Origin: Accumulibacter sp.
GTDB taxonomy: Bacteria; Pseudomonadota; Gammaproteobacteria; Burkholderiales; Rhodocyclaceae
Direction of reading: 5' to 3'
DNA length: 53,012 nucleotides
Assembly (NCBI RefSeq): GCF_023806565.1
Contig: NZ_JAMTDV010000125.1
Coordinates: 14,876-67,887 of the forward strand
Position numbers and translations under genes: made by a program. Below are positions 9,195 through 16,743 of the stretch, one piece after another. Positions within the stretch are counted from its first letter, which is position 1; each line of letters opens with the position of its first letter. Below the pieces are notes generated by a model. It did not search any database. It worked only from the letters and a program-made list of their open reading frames with translations, and was not told the DNA's origin.

Positions 9195-9983
9195 TCACGG
9201 CAACGACTGCCCCGCACCAGCGACCGGCGCCGGATTTTGCGCGGGAAACAGCGAGGAATCCGGTAGCATCGAAGGGAGCGGCGCCTGCGCCGGTGTGCTG
9301 CCGCGTGCTCCCGGTACCGCCCCCGCCGCTACCGGTACCGCCCCTCCCATTACCGGTACTGTTCCCGCGGCGGCCGGAATGACAGTGGCCACCGACGGCA
9401 CGACGGCGAAGACCCATTCCGAATAGCGCGACTTCTCTTCGAACATACGATTCTCGGTTTCAAACTCGGCGATCTTGATCGGTGGCGCGTTCGAGAGGCT
9501 GTGGATCCCCATGATCCCGCCACCAGGCGCCAGATCCAGACCCCATTCGTTCTTGCCGGTGATCGGGTCCGGGTAAAGCTGCCGCAGATGTCGGCGAACG
9601 CCGGGATAGCGAGGGTCCTTGAGCAGATCGCCGAGCGCGGCGGGATAGCGGCGGTCGCCGGCCGGGCTGCTGTTCAGGTAACTGGCAATCGCCCGGCGGT
9701 ACGCGTCACCGACCTCGAGCAGTCGCTGTTCTGCTTCCCGTCGCTGCGCGATGCTGCCGAGCGTCAGCGTCGCGCTGGTTGCCAGGGCGAGTACCGCGAC
9801 CAGAATCATCAGCCCGAGGTAAGTGAAGCCCGTCTGCCTTGCGCCAGCACGAAACCCGAGCTCGTCCCAACGGCCAGCGGCATCGCCAAAGCCTGGACCG
9901 TGCCGGACGAGGGCAAGCGGATACGTGTCACCCCTTGGCCGCGCCGCCAACCCCATGTCGTCTCGTTCGCGTCCTGCGTCCAT
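9195..9983 (-). CDS. Type II secretion/pilin-like pseudopilin protein
   Basis: The 262-residue product has about 55 polar residues, then a prepilin-like segment RQTGFTYLGLMILVAVLALA. This is a Gly-Phe cleavage site followed by a hydrophobic helix, as in GspG/PilE-type pseudopilins. The mature position 5, normally Glu, reads Gly. The globular part has typical features (YPAALGDLL, YPDPITGKNEWGL). The C-terminus is a Pro/Ala/Val-rich tail with seven-residue repeats. Start chosen at ATG 9983, with GGGAGG five to eight bases upstream; the reading to 10064 lacks such a site. The gene stands alone, with no other secretion genes nearby, so its partner system is unknown. Confidence 0.72.
   Translation of the reverse strand: MDAGRERDDMGLAARPRGDTYPLALVRHGPGFGDAAGRWDELGFRAGARQTGFTYLGLMILVAVLALATSATLTLGSIAQRREAEQRLLEVGDAYRRAIASYLNSSPAGDRRYPAALGDLLKDPRYPGVRRHLRQLYPDPITGKNEWGLDLAPGGGIMGIHSLSNAPPIKIAEFETENRMFEEKSRYSEWVFAVVPSVATVIPAAAGTVPVMGGAVPVAAGAVPGARGSTPAQAPLPSMLPDSSLFPAQNPAPVAGAGQSLP
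9299..9382 (-). repeat. 21-bp tandem repeats coding Gly-[Ala/Thr]-Val-Pro heptads
   Basis: Three to four imperfect 21-bp units give the heptads GTVPVMG, GAVPVAA and GAVPGAR in the tail of the pseudopilin-like protein. The unit length keeps the frame, so copy number can vary without truncating the protein. Confidence 0.65.
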
Positions 9984-10491
9984 GTTTCCCTCCCTGGCGA
10001 TTCCGGGCACCAGATTATCCGACTTTCCGCAACACCGGGTGGCCCGCGACGAAAACCGGTACAATTCACCTCCCGTCGTAGGGGACCGGCACCGCTCGAA
10101 AATCGTTCACCGTGGTCCGCGTCGAAGCGATCATTGGGACCTCCGCACTGCGTAAGACGATGACCCATGATCGGGCTAAAGAAATGGCCCGTCATCGCGG
10201 CCTGGCTGCCGCCGACGGCACGCGAAACCATTTCGCCGACCCCCGCCTGGCAACGGGGCAACAACGAAAATGCCAACGGCCTGATTCGAGAGGATCTGCC
10301 CCAAAGGCTCCAACCTATCCGTGGGCAGCCCGGCAAGGCCGGGCGACCACGGCACCAGCCTGTAGCCAAATCAGGAAACTTGTTCCGTCTGCGAGGCGTG
10401 CCGTCCGGAGCAGCACGAGCAGCGAAGGCGGGGCCACCATCCCCGGAGCCAAGGAGCACACGAGAGACATGTCCAGAGATTGGAACAGACG
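9984..10491. other. Intergenic region, no gene seen
   Basis: This is about 500 bp between the divergent pseudopilin-like and PsiE genes. Several short open frames cross it, but none has a ribosome site, a credible start or a recognisable product. No clear promoter or terminator was found. Confidence 0.5.
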
Positions 10492-10974
10492 ATGAATGAG
10501 CCGCACCCCGACCGGGATTCCCACTTCGACCACGATGCCGAATACCACTTTGTCCGCCGCTTGCACGCCATCATTCGCTATGCCGCGCGAGTTCTGGCAG
10601 TGCTCATGGTGCTGGTGATCTGGTGGGGTGTCGCCGACGTGATTTACGTCCTCTACACGCGGGCCAGGAGCCACCCGTTCCTGCTTCTCGACATCAGCGA
10701 CATTCTCGCCACTTTCGGCGCCTTCATGGCAGTACTCATCGCCATCGAGGTCTTCGTGAATATCGTCAGCTATCTTCGTGACGAGGGCCTGCAACTCGAC
10801 ATCGTACTGGCGACCGCCTACATGGCCGTGCTGCGGAAGATCATCATTCTCGACTACAAGGAAATCAGTGCAGACTACGTGTACGCGACTGCCGCCCTCG
10901 CCGTCGCCCTCGCCGTTGGCTATTGGCTGACCCGTGCCGCGCATCGGCACACTCCCGTACCACCCATCCGTTGA
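10492..10974 (+). CDS. PsiE-family (phosphate-starvation-inducible E) membrane protein
   Basis: A 160-residue inner-membrane protein with an acidic, His-containing N-terminus and four predicted hydrophobic helices (VLAVLMVLVIWWGV, ILATFGAFMAVLIAIEVFV, the helix around IVLATAYMAVLRKIIIL, and ATAALAVALAVGYWL). The central segment around EVFVNIVSY and LDIVLATAYMAVLRK matches the PsiE family pattern. The biochemical role of PsiE is unknown. Start chosen at ATG 10492, with GGAA eight bases upstream; an in-frame TTG at 10480 is less likely. It stands alone on the plus strand. Confidence 0.8.
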   Translation: MNEPHPDRDSHFDHDAEYHFVRRLHAIIRYAARVLAVLMVLVIWWGVADVIYVLYTRARSHPFLLLDISDILATFGAFMAVLIAIEVFVNIVSYLRDEGLQLDIVLATAYMAVLRKIIILDYKEISADYVYATAALAVALAVGYWLTRAAHRHTPVPPIR

Positions 10975-11123
10975 CGCAAAACGCAAGAAAGCGGGGAACA
11001 GCGGTCCGGATCAAATATTCGACGATAACTGCTGGCATCCTGCCGGCCGAGCGCAACGATGCCGGCGGGGAGCACCAGCACACCGGCAATCGACGGTGAG
11101 CGCCAATGCTTGCAGTCAGAGCA

Positions 11124-11846
11124 TCACGGCCAGCCGCCTGTGAAGTCGATCACTTGTCCGGTAACGAATTGCGATTTTCCGGAAGCCATGAATCCGATCA
11201 ATTCACCGATTTCCTCTGGCCTGCCCAACCTGCCCATGGGCACTTTGCCGGCGATTTCCGCCCTGCCCGCCGGATCGTCGATGAACCGAGCACGCGGATA
11301 GTAGGCTTCACTGTACAGGTAGTTGGGCGCCACGACATTGACCTGAATGCCGTCCGGTGCTGCCTCCCGGGCCAGCGATTGGGCAAATGCGGTCGTCGCC
11401 GCCCGGATCGTCGTCGCCACGGAGAAACCCGCCTCGGGCTGACGATAGCGAGCCGAGGTCACGAATACAAAGCGCCCCAGCTTCGCCGCTTTCATGCCGG
11501 GCAACAGTCGCTGCGTGAGTTCGATCGGAAAGAGAAGCAGGACGTCGACCGACTGTCGAAACATTTCGAGCGGGATCTGCTCGATCGGCACTGGCGTGTT
11601 GGGGTGTACGTCGTTGTGAATCACCGTTTCGATGGCGACTCCGAGCGCGCTCAGTTCGGCCACGAGCCCTTGCGGCGTCTGGGCGCGCAGGGCCACCGCG
11701 CCGGCATGGCTTGCTTCGTACTCCTCGGCTGCGCTCGTTTCGGCAAACGAGATGTCGTGGCAATAGACCGTGCCACGGTCACGCAGCAAGACAGGGATGC
11801 AACCCGGACCGGTGTATTGGCAGACATGCGTCATCAACAGGCTCAC
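11124..11846 (-). CDS. Halohydrin dehalogenase-like SDR protein lacking the catalytic Tyr
   Basis: A 240-residue short-chain dehydrogenase/reductase fold protein. The usual NAD glycine motif is absent; instead the N-terminus reads THVCQYTG, which fits the T-x4-[FY]-x-G motif of halohydrin dehalogenases. VYCHD, PNYLYSE, GRLGRPEEIGEL and TGQV also resemble that group. The catalytic motif S-x12-Y-x3-R reads S-x12-A-x3-R (TSARYRQPEAGFSVATTIR), so Ser and Arg are kept but Tyr is Ala. Start chosen is the GTG at 11846, with GAGGA seven bases upstream, ten bases after the thioesterase stop. It is the last gene of the TetR/thioesterase/SDR operon. Catalytic activity is uncertain. Confidence 0.8.
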   Translation of the reverse strand: MSLLMTHVCQYTGPGCIPVLLRDRGTVYCHDISFAETSAAEEYEASHAGAVALRAQTPQGLVAELSALGVAIETVIHNDVHPNTPVPIEQIPLEMFRQSVDVLLLFPIELTQRLLPGMKAAKLGRFVFVTSARYRQPEAGFSVATTIRAATTAFAQSLAREAAPDGIQVNVVAPNYLYSEAYYPRARFIDDPAGRAEIAGKVPMGRLGRPEEIGELIGFMASGKSQFVTGQVIDFTGGWP

Positions 11847-11856
11847 GGAAGTTTCC

Positions 11857-12288
11857 TCAGGCGGCACGAGGCATGAGCCGGACAAGTGTCTGCCTTGCCG
11901 AATCAGTCAATGGGTGAGAGCGACGACTTCCTTCGTCCATCTGCACGATGACGGTCCGGGCGGTCGCCACGCAGCAATCACCCTGGAACAGCCCCTGTTC
12001 GAGGGTCAGCGAGCTCTTTCCCACGGCGGATACGCGAGTGCCGATATCGATTTGCCCGGGCCAGGTGATTTCGCCGTGGAAGTCCAGATGCAGGCTGGCG
12101 ATGACGAAGGCGCAACCCGCCGCCGACAACGAGGAATCAGGCGCATAGAGCAGCTCCACCCGGCCCGTCTCCAGCATTGTCGAGAAGACGGCATTGTTGA
12201 TGTGCCCCTGCCGATCGGTATCGGCATAGCGAAGCTTTTCGTAGGTCTGCAGCGGATAGTTGGCAAGAAATGTTTCGATGGATGGCAT
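11857..12288 (-). CDS. Acyl-CoA thioesterase, hotdog (4HBT) fold
   Basis: The 143-residue product has the normal length of a 4-hydroxybenzoyl-CoA thioesterase/FadM-type enzyme. The signature YADTDRQGHINNAVF carries the catalytic Asp (D-x-x-GHxNN). It would hydrolyse an acyl-CoA or acyl-thioester in the cytoplasm; the substrate is not predictable. The start is placed at ATG 12288, 22 bp after the TetR stop and consistent with homologue length. A longer frame to 12396 would overlap the TetR gene. It is co-directional with TetR (upstream) and the SDR (10 bp downstream), so TetR probably controls both. Confidence 0.85.
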   Translation of the reverse strand: MPSIETFLANYPLQTYEKLRYADTDRQGHINNAVFSTMLETGRVELLYAPDSSLSAAGCAFVIASLHLDFHGEITWPGQIDIGTRVSAVGKSSLTLEQGLFQGDCCVATARTVIVQMDEGSRRSHPLTDSARQTLVRLMPRAA

Positions 12289-12310
12289 GGCTTCGCTGGT
12301 CAATCTCCAT

Positions 12311-12910
12311 TCAGTCTTGTTTGGTAACGGAGGCGATCCGACCCGCCGCATCACCGCAGGCGCGAAGGATTCGTGCTGAAAGCTCCTTGTCGGCAACTGC
12401 TCTGGACAAGGAGATGCCGCCCACGCACAGGGCCATCAGGGCAATCGCATCGTCCAGCCGGAGGTCGGTGGGCACCTGCTCCTCCTGCGCGCCGTTGCAG
12501 ATGCCGTGCAAGGACTTGAGCAATTCCTCATCGAATGCTCGCCGGATAAGCTCGTCGCCGCGTCCGGCTTCCGTCGCCAGAGCAGCCAGGGCGCAGCCCT
12601 CCGCGGGACGATCACGATGGATCTGCGTCAGGTAGCGATGCGCCAGTCGTCGCAGACGTTGCTTCCACGTTTCGTCCTTTCGCTCGCCAACCCAACGCTC
12701 CCTGTTTTCGAGCAGGGCGTGTCGCAAAGCGGCGGCAGACAACTCGGACTTGTTCGCGAAATGCGCGTAGAAGGCACCATGCGTCAGCCCGGCATCCTTC
12801 ATTACGTCCGAAATGCCGGCGCCGGCAAGGCCCTCGACGCGCAGACGCGTCCCTGCGGCCTGCAGTATTCGGTTCCGGGATTCAGCCTTCAGTTCAGCGC
12901 GAGTGGCCAT
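12311..12910 (-). CDS. TetR/AcrR-family transcriptional regulator
   Basis: A 199-residue one-component repressor. The N-terminal helix-turn-helix is clear: RILQAAGTRLRVEGLAGAGI, then SDVMKDAGLTHGAFYAHFANK, ending in the family's AFYxHFxxK recognition-helix pattern. The C-terminal ligand domain contains RPAEGCALAAL, a pattern common in the NemR/AcrR-like subgroup with a Cys in this position. It heads the operon with the thioesterase and the halohydrin dehalogenase-like SDR. A 26-bp inverted repeat lies about 18-43 bp upstream of its start and is the likely operator for autorepression. The ligand is unknown; an acyl or electrophilic compound is a guess from the neighbours. Confidence 0.9.
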   Translation of the reverse strand: MATRAELKAESRNRILQAAGTRLRVEGLAGAGISDVMKDAGLTHGAFYAHFANKSELSAAALRHALLENRERWVGERKDETWKQRLRRLAHRYLTQIHRDRPAEGCALAALATEAGRGDELIRRAFDEELLKSLHGICNGAQEEQVPTDLRLDDAIALMALCVGGISLSRAVADKELSARILRACGDAAGRIASVTKQD

Positions 12911-12927
12911 GAGTTCACATGTTACCT

Positions 12928-12953
12928 ATCATGCGGCGATTATTTCGCATGAT
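12928..12953. promoter_or_regulatory. Inverted repeat, probable TetR operator
   Basis: ATCATGCG (12928-12935) and CGCATGAT (12946-12953) are exact reverse complements separated by 10 bp. The palindrome lies just upstream of the TetR gene, where an autoregulatory operator would be expected. Confidence 0.55.
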
Positions 12954-13029
12954 CGTCATCATGTCAACTGCCGCACTGCTCGCGCCTTGCCGCCCTTTGC
13001 CTTCGCTCGCGGTGGCGGCCACTCGTCGA

Positions 13030-13413
13030 CTACTCCAGCTTCTCCAGATGCCCCAGCGCGATCGCGCCGTCCGCGCGGCCCTTGAGGTAGGCGTAAAGGT
13101 TGTCGATGTTCTGGTCGACCTGCTTGATTCCCGCGAAGCGCGGCATCCCTCTGTCCTGTCGTCCATTCAGGACGGTAATCCTGAACTGCTCCTTGCTCAG
13201 GCGCTGCAGCCGGTCGACCAGAGGAATGGCCCCGTCCTGTTCCTCGCCATGGCATCGGGCACAGCCCATCGCGCGCCAAGTGCGCCAGCCCTCCAGCGTC
13301 CCGGCATCGACCCTGCGGCCGTCCTTGACGACATAGGGTGCATCCTTGTCGCCGGCGCCGGGCGTATGCATCGTGCCGGACAGCAGCAGGACGGCAAGCA
13401 AGTGCCTCTTCAT
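13030..13413 (-). CDS. Small exported c-type cytochrome (class I)
   Basis: The 127-residue product has a signal peptide (MKRHLLAVLLLSG) and one haem-binding CxxCH motif (MGCARCHGEEQDG). A likely axial Met lies in RGMPRF. It would be a monohaem periplasmic electron carrier. Start chosen at ATG 13413, where the signal peptide begins; the frame is open to 13551 without a signal. It lies 209 bp downstream of hybE on the same strand, so it may be the last member of the hydrogenase transcript. Independent expression is equally possible. It ends about 120 bp from the TetR gene. Confidence 0.85.
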   Translation of the reverse strand: MKRHLLAVLLLSGTMHTPGAGDKDAPYVVKDGRRVDAGTLEGWRTWRAMGCARCHGEEQDGAIPLVDRLQRLSKEQFRITVLNGRQDRGMPRFAGIKQVDQNIDNLYAYLKGRADGAIALGHLEKLE

Positions 13414-13622
13414 TGCACGGCGGAGGTCAGGTGCGCAAGCAGGCCGGCCGCACTCAGACGCTGACGGGCGATACCGGCTGGAGTCGGCGCCAGCCGCTGT
13501 TGGCGCAACGGCTTGCGGGTATCGACGCGCCGGCTGACCTTCGCTCTGCAAAGGCTATCGAAGACCGATCGCCAGCGTCTGCTGCACGGAAACGGCGAGC
13601 CCCCTCGCGGTGGTGGCGCCGC

Positions 13623-14186
13623 TCAGTGACGCGTGCTCGGAAAGCGACCAAACAGGAAATCACGCCTGCTGCGATCTCTTGATTCGTCACGCGACTCCTT
13701 CGTGGCCGGGGCATCGATCTTCTCGGCCGTATCCGGGTCGACGAGCAAGGCCAGCGCCGCCTTGGCGATGCTCCGCGCCTCGTCCTGCGACGCGAAGCCC
13801 GCCATGGGAGAGAAGAGCGAGAAATAGTGATACTCGCCCACGCCCTCCTCCGTGCTGCCGAAAACCTCGTACGTCCCTGATGGCAACGACTGCCAGCGCT
13901 TGGCGCCGAGCAACATGTGCGTCCAGTGGGCGCCGCGCGCCGGCAGCAGCATGACGTTCATCGACCACGGCGTGACGAGAACGCCCAGCCAGCCATCGTC
14001 GGTGCGTCGAAAGCCGACTGCCTCCACCCGCAGCGCGTGGTTGCAGAGCGGCACATCCTGCATGCGATGCAGGTGGATGTTGCCAAACGCGCGCTCGAGA
14101 GTCGGGCCAGGGTCATCCTGAAACCCGAAATCGTCTGCCCGGACCGACGGCCCCTGGTGACGGAGAAAACGACCGGCCGTGGTCAT
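13623..14186 (-). CDS. hybE: [NiFe]-hydrogenase assembly chaperone HybE
   Basis: HybE binds the Tat signal of the hydrogenase small subunit and delays export until assembly is complete. The 187-residue product shows the family core: ERAFGNIHLHRMQDVPLCN, then VEAVGFRR, then LGVLVTPWSMNVMLLP, then AFxSxxEA-like FASQDEA. The C-terminus is basic and ends in SRRDFLFGRF, which resembles the twin-arginine motif of its own client (LSRRDFLKF in the small subunit). No rubredoxin domain is fused, unlike some HupJ proteins. The start overlaps the stop of the HypC paralogue by 4 bp. Confidence 0.88.
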   Translation of the reverse strand: MTTAGRFLRHQGPSVRADDFGFQDDPGPTLERAFGNIHLHRMQDVPLCNHALRVEAVGFRRTDDGWLGVLVTPWSMNVMLLPARGAHWTHMLLGAKRWQSLPSGTYEVFGSTEEGVGEYHYFSLFSPMAGFASQDEARSIAKAALALLVDPDTAEKIDAPATKESRDESRDRSRRDFLFGRFPSTRH

Positions 14187-14464
14187 GCGCCACGTCCCGT
14201 AGTGGCGCCGCCAAGCCTTTGCTCGCTGGCCGCCTCCGCTTCGATTGTTGTCAGGAACTGCTCCATGACGGACAGTACGTCGAGCGCGCGGTCACGGTCG
14301 ATACGCTCGATGGCATGGCGTCCGGAACGAACCAGCACATAATCGCCCACCGCGATTGGCTCGCCCATGAGTGCGACGCTCACTTCGCGCTCGATGCCGA
14401 AACACTCGACGGTGACAGTCATGCCACACAACCGGGTCACCCGGGACGGAATCGCGACGCACAC
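14183..14464 (-). CDS. hybG: HypC/HybG/HupF-family chaperone (operon-specific paralogue)
   Basis: HypC-type proteins carry the Fe(CN)2CO unit with HypD and hold the immature large subunit. The product is 93 residues and starts (M)CVAIPSRV, with the essential N-terminal Cys at position 2 and the MCxxIP signature. The start is GTG 14464 (GGAG about eight bases upstream). The small beta-barrel core (GDYVLVRSG, then AIERID) is clear. It sits between hybD and hybE in the hydrogenase operon, the position of hybG or hupF, and a second copy is with the hyp genes at 25396. It is probably the large-subunit-specific chaperone; whether hybG or hupF is the better name is open. Confidence 0.87.
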   Translation of the reverse strand: MCVAIPSRVTRLCGMTVTVECFGIEREVSVALMGEPIAVGDYVLVRSGRHAIERIDRDRALDVLSVMEQFLTTIEAEAASEQRLGGATTGRGA

Positions 14465-14477
14465 CCTGCCCGCTCCG

Positions 14478-14963
14478 TCAGGCTGCCGCGCGCAGCACCG
14501 GACGCACACCCTGCGCCTCGAGCTCGCGCACGACGCGCGCGACGATGGTCGGCACGATGGCCGCGACTCGCGGCGAGAGTTGCATCGCAAGATCGAGCGA
14601 TCCCGGCTGCACGCCGATCAACAGGAGATTGGCCGGGCTCTCGTCCGTGAGCTTGAGTGCTGCCAGGACGTCGCACAGGCCAAGCTGGTGCGGCGACAGC
14701 TTGGCCGTGAAGAAGGCCGGGACGTCGTCGTCGCGCAGCTCGAGCAGAGTCGCCGGTGGCAGGTCCGCCTGCACCGCATCGACGACGATCACGTGGTCTG
14801 CTCGGGCGAGATCGTCCAGCATCTCCATACCCGAACAGCCACCGTCGATCACCGCGACTTCCGGCGGCAGGCGGTAGCGGCGTGCAAGTTCGTCCACCAC
14901 CATTACCCCCACGCCTTCATCCGACAGGAGGATGTTCCCGATCCCGAGCACGACGATGCGCAT
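14478..14963 (-). CDS. hybD: Hydrogenase maturation endopeptidase
   Basis: HybD/HupD removes the C-terminal peptide of the large subunit after Ni insertion. The 161-residue product starts MRIVVLGIGNILLSDEGVG, the family signature, with the metal-binding Glu in DEGVG. A second acidic site (IVVDAVQAD) and the His of LSPHQLG are also present. The frame stays open upstream to 15254, but only the ATG at 14963 gives the conserved start. It follows the large-subunit gene by 55 bp, in the classic substrate-protease order. Its target is the tail after DPCLACAIH in the large subunit. Confidence 0.93.
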   Translation of the reverse strand: MRIVVLGIGNILLSDEGVGVMVVDELARRYRLPPEVAVIDGGCSGMEMLDDLARADHVIVVDAVQADLPPATLLELRDDDVPAFFTAKLSPHQLGLCDVLAALKLTDESPANLLLIGVQPGSLDLAMQLSPRVAAIVPTIVARVVRELEAQGVRPVLRAAA

Positions 14964-15018
14964 CGACGCCGCGTCTCCCCTTGCGTGTGCTTGAATCGCC
15001 AACGAACCGCCAGTTGCC

Positions 15019-16722
15019 CTAGCGAACACTGACGCGCATGATCTCGCGGCGTCGCGGATCGACCATGTGGATCGCGCAGGCGAGGCACGGATCGAACGAG
15101 TGCACGGTGCGCAGCACTTCCAGGGGGCGCTCCGGATCCGCGATGGGCGTGCCCACCAGCGACGCCTCGTACGGTCCGGGCGCGTCCTTTTCGTTGCGCG
15201 GGGCCGCATTCCACGTCGTCGGCACCACGGCCTGATAGTTCTTGATCTTGCCATCGGCTATCACGACCCAGTGCGACAGGAGGCCGCGCGGCGCTTCGTG
15301 GATGCCGAATCCCTGCTGCTCGCCTTTCGGGAACACCGGCTTGTGGAAGGTCTTGAGATCGCCCCGGGCAAGGTTTTCCATCAGCATCGTCCACTGCGCG
15401 TCGAGGACATCCACATTGACCGCGCACATCACGGCCCGCGCCGCGTGGCGACCGATGGTCGAGTGCAGTGCGCTGGCGGGCACTTCGATCTTGCCGACCG
15501 TGGACACGATCTCGACGACGCGTTTCAGGTGCTTCGTGATCGGCTCGTGCTTGGCCGCCACGGCACACATCACCCGCGCCAAGGGACCGACTTGCGCCGG
15601 CTCGCCGGCGAAGGTGGGCGACTTCACCCACGAGTACTTGCCGTTCTCCTGCCAATCGGTGTAATCGGGAACCGTCTCGCCCTGGTAAGGATGCAAGGCG
15701 CCGCTGCCGCCCTTGTACCAGGAGTGCTTCACCGACTCTGCAACGTTGTCGCGCAGCAGCGCATCGCCGAACTGCGTGATCGGCTGGAAGCTGTCGAGGT
15801 TGCCAGCCTTGATGTAGCCACCTGGCGTCACGAACTGCGTCCCTCTGGGGTCCAGCGGAAAGTCCGGGGCGGCAAGATAGTTGGTAACTCCCGCACCGTA
15901 TTTGGTCCAGTCTGGATAGAACGCGCCGATGGCACCGACATCGACCAGGTAGACGTTCTGAACGAAATCCCGGAGTTCGTCGATGTCGCTCTTGACGGCC
16001 AGTAGGCGCTCGATCGACAGTACGGATTGGCTGTCTACCGCAATCGGATTGGAAACGCCGCCCACCGCGACATTCTGGATGTGAGGTGTTTTCGAACCCA
16101 GAATGGCGACAATCTTGTTCGCCTTGCGCTGAACCTCCAGTGCCTGCAGGTAATGCGCGACGGCCAGCAGGTTCACCTCGGGTGGCAGCTTCATCGCCGG
16201 GTGGCCCCAGTAGCCGTTGGTGAAAATCCCCAACTGCCCGGTATTGACGAACCCCGCGAGCTTCTCCTTCACCTTGCGCATCTCGTACTTGCCGTTTCCC
16301 CGCCAGGTGGACAGACTCTCGGCCAGCGCCGCCGTCATGTCGGGGTCGGCCTGGAGCGCCGAAACGACGTCCACCCAGTCGAGCGCCGAAAGATGGTAGA
16401 AGTGCACGATCTCGTCATGGACTGCATGCGCGGCAATGACCATGTTCCGGATGTACTGCGCGTTGACCGGTATCTCCATGTTGAGCGCGTTTTCGACCGC
16501 GCGTACCGACGCGATCGCATGTACGGTCGTGCACACACCGCAGAATCGCTGCGTGATCGCCCACGCGTCGCGCGGGTCGTGACCGAGGAGGATGACTTCG
16601 ATTCCGCGCCACATCTGGCCCGAAGCCCAGGCTTTCCTGACGCTGCCGCCGCCCACCTCGCAGTCGATGCGAAGATGCCCCTCGATACGAGTGATCGGAT
16701 CGATAGTGATACGTTTCGACAT
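15019..16722 (-). CDS. hybC: [NiFe]-hydrogenase large subunit (Hyb/group 1 type)
   Basis: The large subunit holds the Ni-Fe active site and oxidises or produces H2. The 567-residue product carries the N-terminal ligand motif RFCGVCTTVHA and the C-terminal motif DPCLACAIH, giving four Cys ligands. After the His follow 15 residues (MVDPRR...) that HybD should cleave. The length and the 15-residue tail match E. coli HybC. Start chosen at ATG 16722 with GGAG nine bases upstream; an in-frame TTG at 16737 is less likely. The subunit has no export signal and is carried through Tat with the small subunit. The neighbours hybA and hybB place the enzyme in the membrane-bound, periplasm-facing Hyb class. 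Confidence 0.96.
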   Translation of the reverse strand: MSKRITIDPITRIEGHLRIDCEVGGGSVRKAWASGQMWRGIEVILLGHDPRDAWAITQRFCGVCTTVHAIASVRAVENALNMEIPVNAQYIRNMVIAAHAVHDEIVHFYHLSALDWVDVVSALQADPDMTAALAESLSTWRGNGKYEMRKVKEKLAGFVNTGQLGIFTNGYWGHPAMKLPPEVNLLAVAHYLQALEVQRKANKIVAILGSKTPHIQNVAVGGVSNPIAVDSQSVLSIERLLAVKSDIDELRDFVQNVYLVDVGAIGAFYPDWTKYGAGVTNYLAAPDFPLDPRGTQFVTPGGYIKAGNLDSFQPITQFGDALLRDNVAESVKHSWYKGGSGALHPYQGETVPDYTDWQENGKYSWVKSPTFAGEPAQVGPLARVMCAVAAKHEPITKHLKRVVEIVSTVGKIEVPASALHSTIGRHAARAVMCAVNVDVLDAQWTMLMENLARGDLKTFHKPVFPKGEQQGFGIHEAPRGLLSHWVVIADGKIKNYQAVVPTTWNAAPRNEKDAPGPYEASLVGTPIADPERPLEVLRTVHSFDPCLACAIHMVDPRRREIMRVSVR

Positions 16723-16743
16723 TTCCTTGGTCTCCAAGTCGCA

